A stretch of 33,610 nucleotides of DNA from JBBBNV01 sp037137075 (GTDB lineage Bacteria > Bacillota > Bacilli > Paenibacillales > NBRC-103111). The stretch's first letter is position 1. Every line of letters begins with the position of its first letter. The position numbers and the translations under genes are program-made. The notes beneath the pieces were generated by a model. The model searched no databases, was not told where the DNA came from, and was given only the letters and a program-made list of their open reading frames with translations. Positions 15,664-23,650 of the stretch are shown one piece after another. The stretch is taken from the NCBI RefSeq assembly GCF_037137075.1, contig NZ_JBBBNV010000037.1:1-33610 (forward strand), in the 5' to 3' direction.

Positions 15664-16779
15664 TTGAGCAAGCAGGATTTTTATGAAATGCTGGGGGTCA
15701 GCAAGGACGCCTCTGATGATGAAATCAAGAAAGCGTACCGGAAGCTCGCACGCCAGTACCATCCGGATGTAAACAAGGAAGCCGGAGCGGAGCAAAAGTT
15801 TAAGGATATTAAAGAAGCCTATGAGGTGCTCAGCGATAGCCAGAAGCGTTCCAATTATGATCGCTTCGGCACGGCGGACCCGTCCCAAGGAATGGGCGGC
15901 GGGGGCGCCGGCGATTTCGGCGGCTTTGGCGATATTTTCGATATGTTTTTTGGCGGCGGCGGTCAGCGGCGGAATCCGAACGCCCCGCAGCGGGGCTCGG
16001 ATTTGCAGTACACGATGACCATTGAGTTCAAGGAAGCTGTGTTCGGTAAGGAGACCGAGGTGCAAATTCCGCGGACAGAGACGTGCGACACGTGTATGGG
16101 CAGCGGAGCTAAACCCGGGACGAAGCCGGATACGTGCCGGGTTTGTAACGGCAGCGGTCAGCAGGAGGTCGTCCAGAATACACCGTTCGGCCGTATGGTG
16201 AACCGACGCGTGTGTTCTGCTTGTAACGGTCAAGGGAAGACAATTAAGGAAAAATGCGGCACGTGTCACGGCTCAGGCAAAGTGAAACGGACACGAACCA
16301 TTAATCTCAAAATTCCGGCCGGCGTGGATGACGGCGCGCAAATGCGTGTCAGCGGCGAAGGCGAGCCTGGAACCAAAGGCGGACCGGCAGGGGACCTGTA
16401 TGTTGTGCTGCGGGTGAAGTCTCACGACTTCTTTGAACGCGAAGGGGAAGACATTTACTGCGAGGTTCCGTTGACATTCGCTCAGGCGGCACTTGGCGAT
16501 GAAATTGAAATCCCGACGCTGACGGAGAAGGTGAAGCTGAAAATTCCGGCAGGCACCCAGACCGGAACGTACTTCCGTCTCAAGGGCAAAGGTGTTCCGC
16601 GCCTGCGCGGATACGGGCAGGGCGATCAGCATGTCAAGGTGACGATCGTAACCCCGACGAACCTGACCGATCAGCAGAAGGACCTGCTTCGCGAATTCGC
16701 CGGTATCGGCGGCGAGCAGACCAGCGAGCAGCATGAATCTTTATTTGAACGTATGAAAAAAGCTTTTCTCGGTGAATAA
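15664..16779 (+). CDS. dnaJ: Co-chaperone DnaJ (Hsp40)
   Basis: 371 residues from TTG 15664, chosen because the family starts SKxDFYEMLGV; GGTGGGGA lies just upstream. The J-domain with HPD (YHPDVNKE) is at about 32-35, then a Gly/Phe-rich linker (about 70-110). Four zinc-binding repeats follow: CDTCMGSG, CRVCNGSG, CSACNGQG and CGTCHGSG. Then come the two C-terminal beta domains (RVSGEGEPGTKGGPAGDLYV). It stimulates DnaK ATPase and delivers substrates. Last heat-shock gene of the run; a hairpin overlaps its stop codon. Confidence 0.98.
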   Translation: MSKQDFYEMLGVSKDASDDEIKKAYRKLARQYHPDVNKEAGAEQKFKDIKEAYEVLSDSQKRSNYDRFGTADPSQGMGGGGAGDFGGFGDIFDMFFGGGGQRRNPNAPQRGSDLQYTMTIEFKEAVFGKETEVQIPRTETCDTCMGSGAKPGTKPDTCRVCNGSGQQEVVQNTPFGRMVNRRVCSACNGQGKTIKEKCGTCHGSGKVKRTRTINLKIPAGVDDGAQMRVSGEGEPGTKGGPAGDLYVVLRVKSHDFFEREGEDIYCEVPLTFAQAALGDEIEIPTLTEKVKLKIPAGTQTGTYFRLKGKGVPRLRGYGQGDQHVKVTIVTPTNLTDQQKDLLREFAGIGGEQTSEQHESLFERMKKAFLGE

Positions 16780-16797
16780 CGCCGGGAGAAGTTTTTT
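16764..16797 (+). terminator. Possible terminator overlapping the dnaJ stop
   Basis: TTCTC-GG (16766-16772) pairs imperfectly with CC..GAGAA (16782-16790) and is followed by G and six T. The two-base bulge makes it moderate in strength. Confidence 0.4.
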
Positions 16798-16916
16798 GCT
16801 TTTTGTCCGGGCCGGAAACTCCTTCTGCGTAACCCTGCCCTGTGCCGGAATGTATAGGAGGCCGGGAATCATCGTAAACTACGGTTGATCCTGGTACAGA
16901 AGGAGGAGACGATGTC

Positions 16917-17120
16917 ATGACACCATCCGGAAATTATAATCAGCAGCAGTACGAGGGTACGCCGGCAGCCGAAGGCGGGACAGCGAATGCTTTGCCTGTC
17001 GGCAAGGCAGAGGATGTGGAATTCAGCCGGGAGCTGGCCGATGCCGCGGATAGGAAGGCCCTGGAGAGGGCTGAAGCAGCGGACCGCCGCGCTGAGGGCG
17101 GGTTACAAGAGAATGAGTGA
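16917..17120 (+). CDS. YfhD-like small protein
   Basis: 67 residues; GAAGGAGGAGACG precedes the ATG. The core DVEFSRELADAADRKALERA followed by EAADRRA closely resembles the conserved C-terminal half of the YfhD family of small, charged Bacillus proteins of unknown function. The N-terminus is Gln/Gly-rich and likely disordered. It overlaps the next gene by 8 nt, so the two are probably translated together. Confidence 0.75.
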   Translation: MTPSGNYNQQQYEGTPAAEGGTANALPVGKAEDVEFSRELADAADRKALERAEAADRRAEGGLQENE

Positions 17121-17496
17121 GCGGTGCATCTTGGCTTATTTCCAGACGCCTGAAGAGGCGCAAGGGGCCCGAACCAAGCTGCAGGCGCTGCGGGCCGCCG
17201 AGGTGCAGATTGAGCGCGTTTCTTATTTTCCCGGCGGGGAGGGCAACCGGAGTGTCATGAACCCGTATGCGGGCGATTTCGGCGGCTTGACCGCACTGAC
17301 CTTTTCCGGTTATACACCTGACCCGGACACAGGCGTGCTGGCATCGGCCGATATGAGCGCCAGCGGGATGGCGGACGGCACACGCGAGCTTCTGGAAGGA
17401 AGCGTAGGCCGCGATATTTTGCTGACTGCGATTGTTGAAGACACTGTGCATGACAGGGCTTTGCAGGTGGTGCGGGACGCCGGGGGACAGGTATAG
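17113..17496 (+). CDS. Hypothetical protein with ferredoxin-like pattern
   Basis: 127 residues from ATG 17113, which overlaps the stop of the YfhD-like gene. A longer in-frame start at 16987 would run inside that gene and is rejected. The first 40 residues (CILAYFQTPEEAQGARTKLQ...) and the last 30 (DILLTAIVEDTVHDRALQVV, DAGGQV) look like the two beta-alpha halves of a small ferredoxin-type domain. Between them lies a Gly/Ser-rich loop. Similar layouts occur in stress-related YflT-type proteins, but I do not recognise the family with certainty. Confidence 0.65.
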   Translation: MSERCILAYFQTPEEAQGARTKLQALRAAEVQIERVSYFPGGEGNRSVMNPYAGDFGGLTALTFSGYTPDPDTGVLASADMSASGMADGTRELLEGSVGRDILLTAIVEDTVHDRALQVVRDAGGQV

Positions 17497-17604
17497 CTGC
17501 CCTGCCCCCCGGGACCTTGCGCTTATCCGCCGTCATGCGACGTTACGTTGCGCGCCGGGAACTGAACGCTGAACGCTGCGCTCTGCGGGCAAAACGGGAC
17601 CTGG

Positions 17605-17641
17605 GACCTGAGGAGCTTCCTCAGGTCTTTTGGCGTTTTTT
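17605..17641 (+). terminator. Rho-independent terminator
   Basis: GACCTGAGGA (17605-17614) pairs perfectly with TCCTCAGGTC (17618-17627) over a 3-nt loop, followed by TTTTGGCGTTTTTT. Ends the yfhD-like unit. Confidence 0.9.
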
Positions 17642-17725
17642 GCACATTGGCGGCGGATTCATCTGTCTTTGCCTGACACCATCTGGGAACCGGGGTCCCA
17701 ACAAGATGAAAAGGGAGGGATGGCG

Positions 17726-17752
17726 TAAAGAAATTGATGAATCCGCCTGTGG
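17726..17752 (+). promoter_or_regulatory. Candidate sigma-D promoter of the chemoreceptor gene
   Basis: TAAA (17726-17729), 15-bp spacer, GCCTGTGG (17745-17752), compared with the known sigma-D pattern TAAA-N15-GCCGATAT; only the GCC part of the -10 is exact. A perfect TATAAT at 17761-17766 is a competing sigma-A -10, but its best -35 (TTGATG) is 21 bp away. Confidence 0.35.
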
Positions 17753-17818
17753 AATTCCGTTATAATGGAGAGGGTTAGCATACCAGGGCTTACCACATCA
17801 TGGAGGTGTCTCATTTGC

Positions 17819-19603
17819 ATGGATTTCCCGCGGCAAACTAAACGTAAAGCTTCTACCGGGGTCTTTTATTTTCATTCTTTGGCTTTTAAAGTGTCGGGCA
17901 TTGCCGCGATCAGTCTGCTTGTTATTTGCTCTGTCATGGCGTTTGTCTCCTACACGCAGCAGCGCAGCCAGCTGTATGAGGAGCTGTACCATCTGGAATC
18001 TATGTTTCACTCCCCGCTTTCTACCGAGCTGGAGCGGATAGAGCAGGCCAAGGCCGAGCTCAAACGAAATCCGGAGGCATATAAAACCGTGCCGGAGGTT
18101 ATCCGGCTGCAGGAGGAAATGGATCGGAATGCAGCCAGCGACTATGTTGAAAATGCCTATTTGTTTTATCCGGAATGGATGACTAAAAACGGATCGAAGG
18201 CTTTGCTGAACCTGCTGTCCAACGCAGAGCTGTATGAGTCCGAGAAGCCTGCGGCCACCTATGTGCCGCAGCCGGATTTGCTTCGGGCTCTGGAAGAGGC
18301 GGAACGGAATGGGTACGGTATAACGGAGGCCTACTCCGATGCATTTGGTACCTGGATCAGTGTTGTAAGCGCTCTACGAGACAAGGAAGGCGCATTGGTT
18401 GCTTTCGTTGGAATGGATTTCGACTATAACTTTTTAATGGATCGGCTCCATCAAAAGCTGATCAGCAGCATTCTGATCGGGCTTGCTGCGGCTGTCCTCG
18501 GAATTGTTGTGATGTTGCTGGTTGTGCGGCTGGCGCTGCGTCCGATTCACCCGTTAATCGCATCGGCGCAGGCGGTGGCGCAAGGTGACCTGTCGGGCCG
18601 GCTGAACACGGCACGTAAGGATGAGATTGGGTTGCTTACCAGCCATTTTAATGCCATGCTGGACAGCATCCGTCCGCTTATCAGCCATATCGGACAAGCC
18701 TCGCAGCAGGTATCCGCCGCTTCCGGCGATTTGTTAAGCCGGGCGAAGCATAATGAGGAAGCGATCCGGCACATGACGGCGGCTATCGGGGAAATTTCGG
18801 GCAGGGCCTCGCAGCAGCTTCATAGCACGCGGGAGAGCAGCCGGGCGATGGAGGAGATGGCTGGCGGCATTCAGCGCGTAGCTGAATCCGCAGGGGCTGC
18901 TGCCGAGGCTTCGGAGCAAGCAAGCGGCAGCAGCGCGGAAGGCAATGAACGCATGAAGCGCAATCTGGAGCAAATTGGCGAGGTGCGCACCTCTGTCGAG
19001 CGGTCGGCGGCAGCGATGAAGCGCCTGCAGGAGCTGTCCGGGCAAATCGGAGAAATGACCGTGCTTATTTCTCATGTCAGCCAGCAGACCAATATGCTTG
19101 CGCTGAATGCATCCATCGAGGCTGTTCGGGCCGGAGAGCATGGCCGGGGCTTTGCCGTCGTCTCAGAGGAGATTCGCAAGCTGGCCGACCAGTCCAAGGT
19201 ATCGACCGAGCGCATTAAGGAGCTGATTGAACAAATACAGCTGGAAACGGCTTCGGTGGCGGAAGCGATGGGGCATGGAGCCCAGGAGTTTGAATCGATG
19301 CAGGAGGTCGTCATCCAGACGGCTGAATCCTTCAAGTCGCTTCAGCAAATCATTCGTGAGGTTGCCGCCCAGATGGCCGAGGTATCGGCTGTCTCCGAGC
19401 AGATGTCTGCCGGAACGGAGCAGGTTACAGCATCGATTGCCGAGTTGGCCGACATGTCACGCTACGTGGCGGAGTCGTCGGACGGGGCGGCTCAAGCAGC
19501 GGTTCGCCAGCAGGCGTATATCGGTGAGATTACCGGAACGGCAAACCGCTTGAGCGTGACCTCGCTTGAGCTTCAAGGCGCTGTGGATAAGTTTAAGCTG
19601 TAG
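17819..19603 (+). CDS. Methyl-accepting chemotaxis protein
   Basis: 594 residues from ATG 17819 (GGAGGTG 10 nt upstream; an earlier ATG at 17765 lacks a site and overlaps TATAAT). A basic N-terminus, transmembrane helix 1 at about 24-46, and an extracytoplasmic sensor of about 190 residues. Helix 2 (SILIGLAAAVLGIVVMLLVV) follows, then a HAMP domain and a long cytoplasmic coiled coil with the invariant tip QQTNMLALNASIEA and GEHGRGFAVVSEEIR. Senses an unknown ligand and signals through CheA/CheW. A single gene with terminator before and promoter after. Confidence 0.95.
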   Translation: MDFPRQTKRKASTGVFYFHSLAFKVSGIAAISLLVICSVMAFVSYTQQRSQLYEELYHLESMFHSPLSTELERIEQAKAELKRNPEAYKTVPEVIRLQEEMDRNAASDYVENAYLFYPEWMTKNGSKALLNLLSNAELYESEKPAATYVPQPDLLRALEEAERNGYGITEAYSDAFGTWISVVSALRDKEGALVAFVGMDFDYNFLMDRLHQKLISSILIGLAAAVLGIVVMLLVVRLALRPIHPLIASAQAVAQGDLSGRLNTARKDEIGLLTSHFNAMLDSIRPLISHIGQASQQVSAASGDLLSRAKHNEEAIRHMTAAIGEISGRASQQLHSTRESSRAMEEMAGGIQRVAESAGAAAEASEQASGSSAEGNERMKRNLEQIGEVRTSVERSAAAMKRLQELSGQIGEMTVLISHVSQQTNMLALNASIEAVRAGEHGRGFAVVSEEIRKLADQSKVSTERIKELIEQIQLETASVAEAMGHGAQEFESMQEVVIQTAESFKSLQQIIREVAAQMAEVSAVSEQMSAGTEQVTASIAELADMSRYVAESSDGAAQAAVRQQAYIGEITGTANRLSVTSLELQGAVDKFKL

Positions 19604-19663
19604 ATGGAGCATGAAGCTTTTAGAAATGACAGCAGCCCCATCCTGTTACGCAGTGCTTTCAGT

Positions 19664-19692
19664 TTGAATCTGCCCCGGTAGTGCGATACAAT
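19664..19692 (+). promoter_or_regulatory. Sigma-A promoter of prmA
   Basis: TTGAAT (19664-19669), 17-bp spacer, TACAAT (19687-19692), 75 bp before the prmA start. It makes prmA independent of the CIRCE promoter. Confidence 0.55.
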
Positions 19693-19767
19693 GAATACGT
19701 TTGCTGGAACAAGCTGGCTGCAGCCCGCAGCGACATTTTGCAGAGATCAGAGAGGGATGGGACGAGC

Positions 19768-20751
19768 ATGAAATGGCACGAAATTACAATACATACAACG
19801 GAAGAAGCAGAGGAGATGATTTCCAACTTCCTGCATGAGCTTGGGGCGGGCGGCGTCTCTATCGAGGAGTCCGGATCGTTGAACCGCAAGCGCGACACCT
19901 CGCTTGGACAATGGTATGAGAAGCCGCTGAACGATATTCCTGAAGGGGAAGCCGTTATCAAGGGGTATTTCTCCGAGGTGGAGGAGGTCAGCGAGCTGCT
20001 CGCTTCGCTTCAGGAATCGGTGCGGATGCTGAAGGAGGAAATCGGTATTGACACCGGCAAGGCTGAGTTCAGCGTCCGGGAAGTCGACGAAGAGGATTGG
20101 GCCAATGCATGGAAGCAATATTTCAAGCCGATGCGCATCTCCGAGCGGATGACAATTAAACCGACCTGGGAAGCGTATGAGCCAAGTGAAGGCGAGGTTA
20201 TCATCGAGCTGGATCCGGGGATGGCGTTCGGGACCGGAACGCATCCGACAACAGCCCTTTGCATTCGCACGCTGGACAGCGTTATCCGCGGCGGGGAGCA
20301 GGTTATTGATGTCGGCACCGGCTCGGGCGTGCTGGCTATTGCCGCAGCCAAGCTGGGGGCGAAGCATGTCCTGGCCCTCGATCTGGACCCGGTGGCGGTA
20401 TCCAGTGCAACGAGCAATACGGAGCTGAATCAGCTGGAGGACGCCATCACTATCCGGGAAAGCGACCTTCTGCAGGTGCTGCGTCTGGCTCAGGAAGGCG
20501 GAGCGGACGTTGAGGCTGAGCTGGGTGTCCGTGTGCCGGTTCAGCTTGTGGTTGCCAATATATTGGCGGAGATTCTGCTGCTGTTTATGGATGATGTGTA
20601 TCAGGTGCTGGAGAAGGACGGAATTTATATTGCCTCCGGCATTTACATCGCCAAGGAAGCCGAAGTGGAGCAGGCGCTTCTGGCCACAGGCTTTACCATT
20701 CAGGCCAAGCATCGCGATCAGGATTGGGTAGCGATTGTGGCCAAGAAGTAA
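19768..20751 (+). CDS. prmA: Ribosomal protein L11 methyltransferase PrmA
   Basis: 327 residues from ATG 19768 (GAGAGGGA upstream). The N-terminal substrate-recognition domain (MKWHEITIHTTEEAEEMISN) and the AWKQYFKPMRI motif lead into a Rossmann methyltransferase domain with DVGTGSGVLAIAAAKLGA (SAM loop). ALDLDPVAV and the catalytic-region motif VVANILAEILL follow. It trimethylates L11 at several sites. In Bacillus prmA directly follows dnaJ; here two small genes and a chemoreceptor lie between. An in-frame start 29 codons earlier overlaps the promoter and is rejected. Confidence 0.96.
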   Translation: MKWHEITIHTTEEAEEMISNFLHELGAGGVSIEESGSLNRKRDTSLGQWYEKPLNDIPEGEAVIKGYFSEVEEVSELLASLQESVRMLKEEIGIDTGKAEFSVREVDEEDWANAWKQYFKPMRISERMTIKPTWEAYEPSEGEVIIELDPGMAFGTGTHPTTALCIRTLDSVIRGGEQVIDVGTGSGVLAIAAAKLGAKHVLALDLDPVAVSSATSNTELNQLEDAITIRESDLLQVLRLAQEGGADVEAELGVRVPVQLVVANILAEILLLFMDDVYQVLEKDGIYIASGIYIAKEAEVEQALLATGFTIQAKHRDQDWVAIVAKK

Positions 20752-20863
20752 TTGTGATTGCGTGACAGGCCGGAGCGGAATGCAGCGTATTCCTCCAAGA
20801 AACAAGCAGTCGTTTGTGCGGGTGCTGTATTCCGTCCGGTTTAGGCTATTTTTCAGGAGGTGA

Positions 20864-21541
20864 ATGTGCGAAGGGATGGACAGTTTTTTGGCGTTTCCGC
20901 TGAATATTATGCCGTTTGTGATTTTGGCGCTCATTATTGCGTTTACCGTCCATGAATTTGCCCATGCATTTGTGGCCGACCGCTTTGGCGACTCCACCCC
21001 CCGCGATCAGGGGCGGGTTACGCTTAACCCGGTGTCGCACCTCGACATTTTCGGGACGCTGCTCGTTCTTATCGCCGGTTTCGGCTGGGCGAAGCCCGTT
21101 ATGGTGAACCGCCGCAATTTTAAATATCCGCGCCTGATGAGTCTGGTGGTTTCAGCCGCAGGCCCGATCAGCAACTGGGTTATTGCCTTTATCGGACTTG
21201 TTGCTTATATGTACCTGATGAAGCATGGCGTGCTGAGCGGCTGGAGTGAAGGGGCATCGGAAGCTGTATTTACATTTTTATCTTTGCTGGTGGGATTGAA
21301 TATGATGCTATTTGTGTTCAACCTGATCCCGCTGCCGCCGCTTGACGGATACCGGATTGTGTTCGAGCTTCTGCCTTCGATGCTGCGGGCCCGTCTGGTC
21401 CAATACGAGCAGTGGTCCATTTTTATTTTTCTGCTGCTGGTATTTATTCCGCCTCTTAACCGGGTTACCATCGGACCTATTATGGCATGGCAGTCTGACC
21501 TGATTCAGGTGATGCAGGCCTGGATTTCCCCCTGGATTTAG
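20864..21541 (+). CDS. M50-family site-2-type membrane metalloprotease
   Basis: 225 residues, almost entirely hydrophobic with about five membrane segments. The zinc motif HEFAH (His30, Glu31, His34) sits in the first helix, and the second metal motif NLIPLPPLDGYR (Asp161) sits in a later one: the minimal S2P core with no PDZ or CBS domain. The family cleaves membrane-bound substrates within the bilayer; the substrate is unknown. AGGAGGTGA abuts the ATG at 20864, so ATG 20876 is a possible true start. It lies 112 bp after prmA and ends at a terminator. Confidence 0.93.
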   Translation: MCEGMDSFLAFPLNIMPFVILALIIAFTVHEFAHAFVADRFGDSTPRDQGRVTLNPVSHLDIFGTLLVLIAGFGWAKPVMVNRRNFKYPRLMSLVVSAAGPISNWVIAFIGLVAYMYLMKHGVLSGWSEGASEAVFTFLSLLVGLNMMLFVFNLIPLPPLDGYRIVFELLPSMLRARLVQYEQWSIFIFLLLVFIPPLNRVTIGPIMAWQSDLIQVMQAWISPWI

Positions 21542-21554
21542 CTGACCATACGAG

Positions 21555-21609
21555 AAAGCCCGCGCTGCGGAACGCCTTGATAAGGTGTTTGCGGCACGGG
21601 CTTTTTTTT
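21555..21609 (+). terminator. Rho-independent terminator after the M50 gene
   Basis: AAAGCCCG (21555-21562) pairs with CGGGCTTT, extended by a second imperfect arm GCTGCGGAAC / GTTTGCGGC and a CCTT/AAGG tip, then a run of eight or nine T. Confidence 0.85.
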
Positions 21610-21649
21610 ATTCTAACGGAAAATTCGGTGTTTGTTTCTGTCCAGTTTC

Positions 21650-21703
21650 TTTAGGTAATCTTAAGATTCCGCTTAAGCTGGGTTTAGATCAGGGCGCTAT
21701 AAT
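21650..21703 (+). promoter_or_regulatory. Promoter with four OmpR/PhoB-type direct repeats
   Basis: TTTAG (21650), TTAAG (21661), TTAAG (21673) and TTTAG (21683) are spaced 11, 12 and 10 bp apart, directly ahead of a perfect TATAAT (21698-21703) with no -35 box. Direct half-sites at one helical turn are the known binding pattern of OmpR/PhoB-family response regulators, which replace the -35 contact. No response regulator gene is in the window. Confidence 0.5.
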
Positions 21704-22002
21704 GGAATTATCGGACAAAAGAGGCGCGGACATCGATCCGGGGCGGTCGTCGCCGGAAAGCAGGGCATATGCGCTTGTCGGCCCGCTGTTCGTTTGGGCA
21801 TTGACATGACTGTCCTAGACTAAGGTCCAGCCGTTAAAACCGACTCGGGTCTGTATGAACGGCACAGGCTTCAAACTAAAATAAAGATTATGGCACAGAA
21901 ACGGAGATTGTCCTGCGGCATACACCGCAGACAGGCGCCGGCAGGCAATTCAATCCGTTGATTCACGCGGCACATCCGCGAATTTTGACACGGCTGCTTG
22001 CA
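21704..22002. other. Gene-free stretch behind the orphan promoter
   Basis: About 300 bp with no open frame having a ribosome site. The only frame starting near the promoter (ATG 21702, 36 codons) overlaps the -10 box and has no Shine-Dalgarno sequence. Small dyads occur (CGCGG/CCGCG at 21966-21980, CTGCT/AGCAG at 21990-22006). It might encode a regulatory RNA or be what is left after a deletion. Confidence 0.4.
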
Positions 22003-22884
22003 TTAGCAGGCCCCCGGAATACGGTTGGCAAAGGTTTGCTGCAGCAAATCAAGCAAGGTTTGTTCCTCGCGGGCAAGCGTTTTACAGTAGGAATACATGC
22101 CTTGCAGAATAATCCCGTTACAGGCTTCCTTTCTTAGTTCATCCACAATGGCATCCAGTGATTGCAATACTGCCGCCGCCGTCTGTTCATCCTTAACATG
22201 GCGCTTCATCCAAGCCTTAATGAGTTCAATCTGTGCTTCCAAAGGCTTATTCTCGATTTGAAGCACGGGCTTCGATTGTCCGAGTGAAGCATCTAGTATA
22301 GGCTGAGGGGTCTTGAGCTTGATGCCGGCAGCTACATCATCCAGCCGATCAATTAAATAATTGGCAACCTTGAGGCTGTCCATGTCGTATCTGTAGAAGA
22401 TGTGGCAAAAAAAGTACTCCTTTACGGCCCCTGTCAGCATGCTCGCGCAATCCAGAGAATGAGGCTCCAAATCCGGACCGTACATCTCAATGATTCGTTC
22501 CTGAAACCACTTTATCGTTTGAAGCGCATTGGCGACCATCAACTCGCGAATAACCTCGGTGAATGCGGTCCCGTTTACCATCATACATAAGAAATCCTTA
22601 TTCTCGAAGATGATCCGGCACTGCAGCTCGATGGCTTTGACGAGCAGTTCCCGGGTCGTGAATTCCCCGCTGGTTTGAGCTTCCTGCAATTCATTATGCA
22701 GTCGGTCGAAATAGTGCCTGTAAATGGAAACCAGCAGCTCCTCCTTGGACTGAAAGTGCTGGTAAAAGGCACCCTTGGATACTCCGGCCAGAGTGACGAT
22801 ATCCTGAACGGAGGTAGAGTGATAGTCACGTTCTCCAAATAGCCTGATTGCGGATAAAATCAACTGTGTTTTTTTGTCATGCAT
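22003..22884 (-). CDS. TetR-family repressor, long form
   Basis: 293 residues, longer than the usual 190-220. The N-terminal HTH (LILSAIRLFGERDYHSTSVQ, then DIVTLAGVSKGAFYQHFQSKEEL) is unmistakable. The ligand-binding part covers about residues 60-190, and a further 90-residue helical tail (ending ...LLDLLQQTFANRIPGAC) is unusual. Divergent from the efflux operon, with two identical-type palindromes between them, so it most likely represses both itself and the pump, released by a pump substrate. Confidence 0.93.
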   Translation of the reverse strand: MHDKKTQLILSAIRLFGERDYHSTSVQDIVTLAGVSKGAFYQHFQSKEELLVSIYRHYFDRLHNELQEAQTSGEFTTRELLVKAIELQCRIIFENKDFLCMMVNGTAFTEVIRELMVANALQTIKWFQERIIEMYGPDLEPHSLDCASMLTGAVKEYFFCHIFYRYDMDSLKVANYLIDRLDDVAAGIKLKTPQPILDASLGQSKPVLQIENKPLEAQIELIKAWMKRHVKDEQTAAAVLQSLDAIVDELRKEACNGIILQGMYSYCKTLAREEQTLLDLLQQTFANRIPGAC

Positions 22885-22946
22885 AGCACTTCACACCTTA
22901 CTGGTTTTAGCATTTCCTTTTTCCTGGATCACTCTTGCTTACAGTC

Positions 22947-22975
22947 ATTGTAAAGCTTTCGATAACATACGTCAA
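22947..22975 (-). promoter_or_regulatory. Promoter of the TetR gene
   Basis: On the minus strand TTGACG (22975-22970), 17-bp spacer, TACAAT (22952-22947). The operator at 22981-22994 lies 5 bp upstream of the -35. Confidence 0.65.
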
Positions 22976-22980
22976 GATTA

Positions 22981-22994
22981 TGACCGACTAGTCA
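22981..22994. promoter_or_regulatory. Operator 1, TetR-type palindrome
   Basis: TGACCGACTAGTCA. Arms TGAC/GTCA are palindromic around a short core. It differs from operator 2 at one base and sits beside the TetR gene -35 box. Confidence 0.75.
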
Positions 22995-23022
22995 ATGAAG
23001 TTGATTTTATTAAAAAAAACCA

Positions 23023-23051
23023 TTGAAATAATTGATTTTATCCAGTATATT
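23023..23051 (+). promoter_or_regulatory. Promoter of the efflux operon
   Basis: TTGAAA (23023-23028), 17-bp spacer, TATATT (23046-23051). Expected start of transcription falls at the first base of operator 2. Confidence 0.7.
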
Positions 23052-23057
23052 ACTAAT

Positions 23058-23071
23058 TGACCGACTGGTCA
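23058..23071. promoter_or_regulatory. Operator 2, TetR-type palindrome
   Basis: TGACCGACTGGTCA, with arms TGACC/GGTCA. It covers the start region of the efflux promoter, a position suited to direct repression. It lies 77 bp from operator 1, a distance that would allow looping or independent binding. Confidence 0.8.
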
Positions 23072-23140
23072 TTCTGAGGGGATGAACGAGATGTTTATTT
23101 GGTTCAAAATGATGTGAACGCTAGAAACGGGGAGCTGATA

Positions 23141-23650
23141 ATGAAACTGGCGCCAACCACTTTTACAGAGCTGCGAAGCAAGCTCGGTCATGATATGTCG
23201 CTGGCCTTTGAAAAAAACGGGTACAGTCCGTTGGTGGGGAGAATTTTTTCCCTGCTGATGTTTTCAGCCAAGCCGATTAGCCTGCAGGACATTACCACAA
23301 GTCTTCATGTTTCCAAAGCAGCCGTTAGTGTCCAGGTCCGGGCAATGGAGCGGGACGGGATGTGCCGTAAGGCGCCCTCCGGCCGCGACCGCAAGGATTA
23401 TTATTATATTGCCGAGTCGGTTGCCGCCAATGTCATTCATAGTCATTTGACGAAGGTCGAGCGGGTGCGTCATGAGGCGGAGGAGAATATAGCGGCGCTA
23501 TTGAAGCTGGAGGACCTTGAGCCGACCGAGTATGAATCGTATGCCATATTTAAACAGAGATATTCCGAACTGGCATCATTTTACCGTTTGTTTGAACAGA
23601 AACTGAGGGAACTGGAGCAGGATTGGAATAATGGAGGAGTAGAGAGATGA
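23141..23650 (+). CDS. GbsR/MarR-like winged-helix regulator
   Basis: 169 residues from ATG 23141, with GGGGAG 6 nt upstream; a TTG 14 codons earlier is rejected. The winged helix covers about residues 35-95: ISLQDITTSLHVSKAAVSVQ, recognition helix VRAMERDGMCRK, wing GRDRKDYYYI. A C-terminal helical dimerisation segment follows. The pattern is closest to the GbsR branch of MarR-type regulators. Its stop overlaps the RND start as ATGA, so the two are translationally coupled. It gives the operon a second, co-expressed regulator besides TetR. Confidence 0.88.
   Translation: MKLAPTTFTELRSKLGHDMSLAFEKNGYSPLVGRIFSLLMFSAKPISLQDITTSLHVSKAAVSVQVRAMERDGMCRKAPSGRDRKDYYYIAESVAANVIHSHLTKVERVRHEAEENIAALLKLEDLEPTEYESYAIFKQRYSELASFYRLFEQKLRELEQDWNNGGVER

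Noticed and set aside
21585..21809. 74-codon open frame after the M50 gene
   Set aside because: Begins inside the terminator hairpin and spans the promoter repeats; no ribosome site.
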